Virus record (IMG/VR): IMGVR_UViG_3300025082_000110
Span: 1-20,159 of that record
Length of the DNA stretch: 20,159 nucleotides
Reading direction: 5' to 3' (one strand)
Source of the DNA: a virus
The position numbers and the translations under genes are program-made. Positions 16,587-20,159 of the stretch are shown here, one piece after another. How positions within the stretch are numbered: position 1 is the first letter of the stretch; each line of letters opens with the position of its first letter. Under the pieces are notes generated by a model. The model ran no database searches. It saw only the letters and a program-made list of their open reading frames with translations, and had not been told where the DNA came from.

Positions 16587-16801
16587 AAAGCCAAATGAAA
16601 GATAACGAAAAAGTTATACCTTATATACCAACTTTTGACTTTAATTTAAGAAAGTGGCCCTACCCAGCGTATCAAATTTTGAAACCTTTGGTATCCTATG
16701 TGAAGTCAATATGGGGGTGCATAAGGGGTGCAGGATGCGTTTTACGGGACTTTCTCTCTTTTTCCGAACCCAAGTACCACTTTAATATAAAAGGAGCTTA
16801 A
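16580..16801 (+). CDS. 73-codon ORF of uncertain status between the giant gene and the 894-residue gene
   Basis: The ORF overlaps the end of the giant gene by 7 bases (GGATGCTAA) and stops directly before the next ATG. It would encode MLKSQMKDNEKVIPYIPTFD, then FNLRKWPYPAYQILKPLVSY and a Cys-containing tail. Its own start lacks a usable ribosome binding site: AAAGGG touches the ATG and GGAG is 14 bases away. Codon choice in the second half (CCC, TAC, CGG, CTC, TCC, CAC) is unlike the neighbours. Possible explanations: a real small gene translated by termination-reinitiation; a C-terminal extension of the giant protein reached by -1 frameshift at A-AAG-GGA (16574-16580) or separated from it by a frameshift mutation; or a chance ORF over a structured RNA. 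The first third, rich in aromatic residues and Pro, looks protein-like. Confidence 0.4.
   Translation: MLKSQMKDNEKVIPYIPTFDFNLRKWPYPAYQILKPLVSYVKSIWGCIRGAGCVLRDFLSFSEPKYHFNIKGA
16651..16783 (+). other. G+C-rich island bounded by 7-bp inverted repeat; candidate structured RNA
   Basis: AAAGTGG at 16651-16657 is complementary to CCACTTT at 16777-16783. Inside, GTATCCT (16691-16697) can pair with AGGATGC (16732-16738) using one G-U pair, and the loop contains TGCATAAGGGGTGCA with two TGCA ends able to pair. By hand count the island is about 45% G+C, above the surrounding genes. It ends just before TTTAATATAAAAGGAG and the ATG of the 894-residue gene, so a role in RNA processing or translation of that gene is possible. 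The repeats are visible; function is inference. It competes with the 73-codon ORF reading. Confidence 0.35.
16791..16796 (+). promoter_or_regulatory. Ribosome binding site of the 894-residue gene
   Basis: AAGGAG lies five bases before the ATG at 16802. It fixes this start and shows that the 894-residue protein is initiated independently instead of being made only as a fusion to the giant protein. Confidence 0.75.
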
Positions 16802-19486
16802 ATGGCACTATGTAATCCAATGACCAAAACAAAAGAAGAGCGTATGGATGCTATGAGCAAAATATACGACTATTGGATAGGGAAGAAGAATATAGTTCAA
16901 AGGTTTGGCGGAGATAACTATAATGGATTTAGTTCAGCTAAATATATGAAAGAATGGATTCAACAGAGGATAGAAAAACCTTTTGATTCTGATAGCCCTT
17001 TAACTGAAGCAGATTATAGGCGTATTATGGTTGAAATTGATTCATTTGATAGAGCTTTAGGAGGAAAGTTTAGCAATCTAGCTTTTGTAGTTCCTGAGCT
17101 TATATCCCAACAAGATCCTGTATCTAGAAAGTTTTATTTAAAATTGAACGATATTTTAAATTATGAACGTACGCAAATTAATAAAGTTATTACAGATAAT
17201 ATTAAGATAGCAGATCATATGTTTGATGCTTATATTACTGAATTTGGTGGTAAAAGAGGTTATGGAAAGAAAGGTACAGTTGATCCTGCTATTACTGAGC
17301 TTAGGAGATTACGTCAGGAAATGGCAGAAGCTGATCCTTCTGAACATACAGAAGCAGAATTTATTAATAAGTTAGAAAACTTTATAGCAAAGAATCCTGA
17401 TCCTACAAAAGATAAGGGTAAAACTATTAGAGAATTTCATGAATTGGTAGAGATGTCAAATGCAGAGTTCCAAGAAGCACGTAAACCGAGTTTTAGAAAT
17501 TCTAAGGGAGAATTAGTTACTTATAATTCCCATGTATATCAGGCTGTAAAAAAGGCAAGAAATAATTTGAATGAAATGGCTAAGGTTTATATTCAAGGTT
17601 TAACAGGTCTTCAAAAAATAATAGCATTAAAGTATGAAAATCATTCAGATGTCAATAATGTTAAGGATAGACAGGCTTTAAGGATGATAGATATTATTAA
17701 TAAATCTATCATTGATATTAAGGCAGGAATAGATCCAAAAACTGGTGGGGGATATTTTCCACATGTACAGTTTGATACTTTATTGCAAACTAGGGAAAGA
17801 TTAGCAGAAGCAATGATTGCAAATGTTAGTGGTAAGGATTATGCTTTTTCTAATATGGTTGATAATGTTATATCTGGAATGGATCTAAAACAGATACCTG
17901 CACATGCTAAAAAGACCAATCCTCTTCTTGAGCAATATTATGAGAGGGATCCTCTTATGGTTCTTAAAGAGTATGGAGATCAGGCGACTCAATTTAATAA
18001 GTTAATTCATACTCAAATTACATATCTTGAAGCCTTAAAGCATTTACCTAAGGATGATTCAGAATTTACTAATGGATTAAAAAGATTTATTCAAGAAGAA
18101 TATGCTGTTTTCACACTTGGAAGTGGTGGTCGTAATGAGTGGGCTAATAAAGCTGTTACTACTCTTAATGCTATACAGACAGCAAGAACAATGGGACTTA
18201 ATATAACTGGTGCTGTTAAAAATGCTGCCAGTGCTATACATTTCTATAGTAAGGTAGGAATAGGTGCTCTTTCAGCTACGAAAAAAGCTTATGATCATGA
18301 AACTGAAAAGGGTGGTTTCAGAGAGACGATGGATAAAATTGAAGAAGAAGCTGGATTCTTATTCACTGATGCTGCTAAGGAGCTTTATACAGAAGGCTTG
18401 ATTACTAGAAAAGATATGGAAACTGGTAAGGTTGTATTTGATCCTATTACCGGTAAGGTTACTATAGAAGGGAACCCTTTAAAGGATCATCTTAAAACTG
18501 CTGGTAGATGGACATTAGATAAGGCTTTATATTTTCATAGAATAACAGAAAATAGTCAGCGTAAATGGATGTTTAGGACTGCATTTCATAAGAAATATTC
18601 ACAACTTGTTAATGATGGATATGATCCTCAAAAATCTAAAGTATTTGCTAAAAATTATGCTTTAAGAATGGTTAATGGTTGGGCATATGAATATGCTGCA
18701 CATGCTAAATCAAAAATGGTTCGTGGTGAGTGGAGAACTATTGATGAAATCAAGGGTACTGAAAAAGATGCTGGCGGGAAGATTGTAAGAAGGCAGAGTG
18801 GAGATTGGACTGGAGCTGGTTCTGAAGTAGCTTTTCACTTGCTACATTATCCAATGTCATTAGCTGCAACCCATTATGAGAATTTAAAGGGTATTCATAA
18901 GGCTATACTTGCCAAACAAGGACTTGAATCAGAAGAAATACAATATGCTATGCGTTATGCTGGTGTATCAATTGGAATTGCCATAGCATCAGCTATGACT
19001 AATATAGATTTTACTAATATAATTGAAAATGAAAGTATAGAGCGTGTACAACGTGTTGTTGATGATGTAGCTGAATATGATAATCCAGATAAAGGAACCT
19101 TTGGTCTTATGTCTGAATTTACAGGCCCAACTTTAGGATTCCTAAAATATATGGCTGTTTCTCAAGAAATTATAGATATAGATCATAGTGATTTAAATAA
19201 GATATTATTTGGAAATGTAGATTTCTCTGATGATAGTGATAAACTTACTGATTTATATACTGCTTATCAATTTTCTACTGCATGGGGAATGATTAAGAAC
19301 AAATTTGCTCCAACTATTAAGTCTGGTAGAGGAAGGGATCTTGTTACGCATTGGTTGAAATTATATCCAAATAAATGGACTAAACGTGGTCATGAATTTA
19401 TGTTTGGAAAGAAGAAAAAGAAGCAGAAAAAGAGACAAACCGGTTCTGAAAGAGCATTAGCAGTTCTTGAAGGTATGCGTAGGTAA
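16802..19486 (+). CDS. Large inner-virion or ejection-type protein with basic C-terminus (894 aa)
   Basis: This helical, charged protein begins MALCNPMTKTKEERMDAMSK. The middle has GGGYFPHVQFD (a GYFPH motif seen in large phage inner or polyvalent proteins). It is followed by NAIQTARTMGLNITGAVKNA, a stretch of the kind I associate with such proteins near a membrane-active region. A hydrophobic segment (about residues 719-736, YAGVSIGIAIASAMTNI) could enter a membrane. Residues 869-878 are GKKKKKQKKR, a strongly basic patch that could bind DNA. No catalytic motif is recognised. It directly follows the giant gene and ends the plus-strand block before a convergent junction, so it probably works with the giant protein in the capsid or ejection channel. 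It could be the separated C-terminal part of a larger ancestral protein. Coding certain; role inferred. Confidence 0.55.
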   Translation: MALCNPMTKTKEERMDAMSKIYDYWIGKKNIVQRFGGDNYNGFSSAKYMKEWIQQRIEKPFDSDSPLTEADYRRIMVEIDSFDRALGGKFSNLAFVVPELISQQDPVSRKFYLKLNDILNYERTQINKVITDNIKIADHMFDAYITEFGGKRGYGKKGTVDPAITELRRLRQEMAEADPSEHTEAEFINKLENFIAKNPDPTKDKGKTIREFHELVEMSNAEFQEARKPSFRNSKGELVTYNSHVYQAVKKARNNLNEMAKVYIQGLTGLQKIIALKYENHSDVNNVKDRQALRMIDIINKSIIDIKAGIDPKTGGGYFPHVQFDTLLQTRERLAEAMIANVSGKDYAFSNMVDNVISGMDLKQIPAHAKKTNPLLEQYYERDPLMVLKEYGDQATQFNKLIHTQITYLEALKHLPKDDSEFTNGLKRFIQEEYAVFTLGSGGRNEWANKAVTTLNAIQTARTMGLNITGAVKNAASAIHFYSKVGIGALSATKKAYDHETEKGGFRETMDKIEEEAGFLFTDAAKELYTEGLITRKDMETGKVVFDPITGKVTIEGNPLKDHLKTAGRWTLDKALYFHRITENSQRKWMFRTAFHKKYSQLVNDGYDPQKSKVFAKNYALRMVNGWAYEYAAHAKSKMVRGEWRTIDEIKGTEKDAGGKIVRRQSGDWTGAGSEVAFHLLHYPMSLAATHYENLKGIHKAILAKQGLESEEIQYAMRYAGVSIGIAIASAMTNIDFTNIIENESIERVQRVVDDVAEYDNPDKGTFGLMSEFTGPTLGFLKYMAVSQEIIDIDHSDLNKILFGNVDFSDDSDKLTDLYTAYQFSTAWGMIKNKFAPTIKSGRGRDLVTHWLKLYPNKWTKRGHEFMFGKKKKKQKKRQTGSERALAVLEGMRR

Positions 19487-19509
19487 CAGGAGATAATTGC
19501 CACCTACGC
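19477..19509. other. 8-bp perfect inverted repeat at the convergent junction
   Basis: GCGTAGGT (19477-19484) and ACCTACGC (19502-19509) flank a 17-base loop and include the stop codon of the 894-residue gene. There is no clear T-run after either arm, so it is a hairpin of unproven use; it may protect the 3' end of the mRNA or act with the stem at 19525 as terminator. Confidence 0.4.
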
Positions 19510-19522
19510 TTTCCTCGCCTTC

Positions 19523-19708
19523 CTAGTCTCTAAATAGACTTCTATTTTTCCCAATACCAAATGTCAATTGTACTGGCCATATTGTGAAGTTAATTTCAAT
19601 ATCTTCATTAAAGAAAAATACTTCAATACCTAAAGGAAATATAAAGAAACTATAGTAATTTCCACCAAAGTCTCCACCTACATATTTATTTCCTACTTCC
19701 ATAATCAT
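19523..19708 (-). CDS. 61-residue protein of unknown function
   Basis: The first base triplets overlap the stop of the upstream resolvase-like gene as ATGA, and GGAGG lies eight bases before the ATG (19713-19717 on the plus strand). Initiation is therefore well supported despite the small size. The product begins MIMEVGNKYVGGDFGGNYYS and continues with a hydrophobic aromatic stretch (FFIFPLGIEVFFF), then IEINFTIWPVQLTFGIGKNR. The alternation suggests beta strands more than a membrane helix; a Met at position 3 is an alternative start. It stops with TAG at 19525-19523, close to the end of the convergent structural block. I recognise no family; co-transcription with the resolvase-like gene is likely. 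Confidence 0.55.
   Translation of the reverse strand: MIMEVGNKYVGGDFGGNYYSFFIFPLGIEVFFFNEDIEINFTIWPVQLTFGIGKNRSLFRD
19525..19549 (+). terminator. Weak candidate intrinsic terminator of the structural block
   Basis: AGTCT (19525-19529) pairs with AGACT (19536-19540) around a 6-base loop, followed by TCTATTTTT. The stem is only five base pairs and A+T-containing, so it is weak on its own. Its position 38 bases after the last plus-strand stop, at a convergent junction, is where a terminator is expected. It overlaps the last codons of the minus-strand gene. Confidence 0.4.
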
Positions 19709-20028
19709 CTTTCCTCCGGCATTGAACTAATAAATCTCTCTTCTAACCAATCATCGAATCTCATAATAATCAATGTCTCACCTCTATCTTGCTTACATAC
19801 TACTGCATCTACATGTTCAGTTGGTACTAGAAATGATGCTAATTTCTTTCTACATTTAGCTTGAATCTTAAAATCATCTCCCATCAAGACATCAACTTCT
19901 TCATGCATACCGAGAGAAGCTCCATTACTCCCCCATGCACGTTTACATTTATTAAATCCTGAACTCAGAACTGTATTAACTATTTCTCTTTCAAACCGGT
20001 TGCCCTTGGCTTTGCTTGGACTTGGCAT
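19705..20028 (-). CDS. Hjc-like PD-(D/E)XK nuclease, probable Holliday-junction resolvase (107 aa)
   Basis: The protein starts MPSPSKAKGNRFEREIVNTV and shows the order expected of archaeal-Hjc-like resolvases. KGNRFERE carries Glu13, SNGASLGMHEEVDVLMG carries Asp46, and FKIQAKCRKKLASFL carries Gln56-x-Lys58 on the next strand. Together these give the E...D...(E/Q)xK core of the PD-(D/E)XK fold. The usual acidic residue before xK is Gln here, a variation I recall from phage members. Length suits a minimal resolvase. Such enzymes cut four-way DNA junctions during replication, recombination or before packaging. A ribosome binding site AAAGGG lies eight bases before the ATG. The gene overlaps the downstream 61-residue gene by ATGA and apparently the upstream gene by 38 bases. 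Another small endonuclease role is possible. Confidence 0.7.
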   Translation of the reverse strand: MPSPSKAKGNRFEREIVNTVLSSGFNKCKRAWGSNGASLGMHEEVDVLMGDDFKIQAKCRKKLASFLVPTEHVDAVVCKQDRGETLIIMRFDDWLEERFISSMPEER

Positions 20029-20158
20029 TATTTAATCCCTTTCTTAATTTAGCTGTGAATCGTCTCATAGCAGCATCAGCTTCTTCCGATGCTTTATGAA
20101 ATCTATTACTTATTGGTTGTTTTTTAATTGTAATTGGCTTATTTAGTTTAGCTTCCAA
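19991..20158 (-). CDS. C-terminal fragment of an unknown basic protein (partial at window end)
   Basis: On the minus strand one frame is open from the window edge to TGA at 19993-19991; the other two close within 15 bases. The 55 visible residues are basic and helical: LEAKLNKPITIKKQPISNRF, HKASEEADAAMRRFTAKLRK, GLNNAKSKQSQGQPV. It would overlap the start of the resolvase-like gene by 38 bases, more than other overlaps in the window, which lowers confidence a little. The protein-like composition and the lack of any other open frame favour it. No family recognised. Confidence 0.5.
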   Translation of the reverse strand: MEAKLNKPITIKKQPISNRFHKASEEADAAMRRFTAKLRKGLNNAKSKQSQGQPV

Positions 20159-20159
20159 T

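Noticed and set aside
16679-16712. A promoter starting from TTGAAA at 16679
   Set aside because: No acceptable -10 box occurs at 16-18 bases; the nearest A+T-rich hexamers give spacings of 12 or 22.
16587-16801. A group I intron or inserted mobile element between the giant gene and the 894-residue gene
   Set aside because: Too short, with no recognisable intron core, no target-site duplication, no homing endonuclease or transposase, and the following gene has its own ribosome binding site and ATG.
1-20159. Alternative genetic code (stop reassignment), CRISPR arrays, insertion sequences, tRNA genes
   Set aside because: All large genes read through with standard stops, both TGA and TAG end minus-strand genes, and no spaced direct repeats, transposase or convincing tRNA fold was seen.

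Overview
This window is a piece of a tailed double-stranded DNA phage (Caudoviricetes, most likely podovirus-like) or a prophage or metagenomic contig of one. It is A+T-rich and densely packed, and the standard bacterial code explains every gene. Every plus-strand gene stops with TAA, and starts very often overlap the previous stop as TAATG. Strong AAGGAG-type ribosome binding sites suggest a host that uses Shine-Dalgarno initiation. No host marker gene is present, so the host cannot be named.

Layout, plus strand: the C-terminal end of a probable metallophosphoesterase (2-187); a small membrane protein of holin type (187-444); three tiny ORFs (456-900), the last lying over a G+C-rich inverted-repeat island; an 834-residue probable head-tail stabilisation or tail protein (893-3397); a 62-residue conserved-type small phage protein (3397-3585); three inner-virion-type proteins (3590-7551); a giant 3011-residue protein (7551-16586); an atypical 73-codon ORF over a second G+C-rich island (16580-16801); and an 894-residue protein (16802-19486). 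The last genes run head-to-tail and look like an ejection module: inner proteins delivered with the DNA at infection. From 19523 onward the genes lie on the minus strand and converge on the structural block: a 61-residue unknown, a Hjc-like PD-(D/E)XK Holliday-junction-resolvase-type nuclease, and the C-terminal end of another gene.

The main discovery candidate is the 3011-residue protein. At residues 2170-2174 it carries DNDGD, a match to the metal-binding DxDGD signature of double-psi beta-barrel (DPBB) RNA polymerases (bacterial beta-prime NADFDGD, YonO, QDE-1, crAss-like phage virion polymerase). It is preceded at the right distance by a segment resembling the beta-prime LNRAPTLHR block. 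Position, size and neighbours fit a virion-packaged RNA polymerase injected with the genome to transcribe early genes. This is the strategy of N4, but with a cellular-type polymerase as in crAss-like phages. Other points of interest are two G+C-rich inverted-repeat islands before large structural genes, a possible -1 frameshift heptamer at the end of the giant gene, and two exact heptad arrays in an inner-virion protein. All assignments are by eye; no database search was run.
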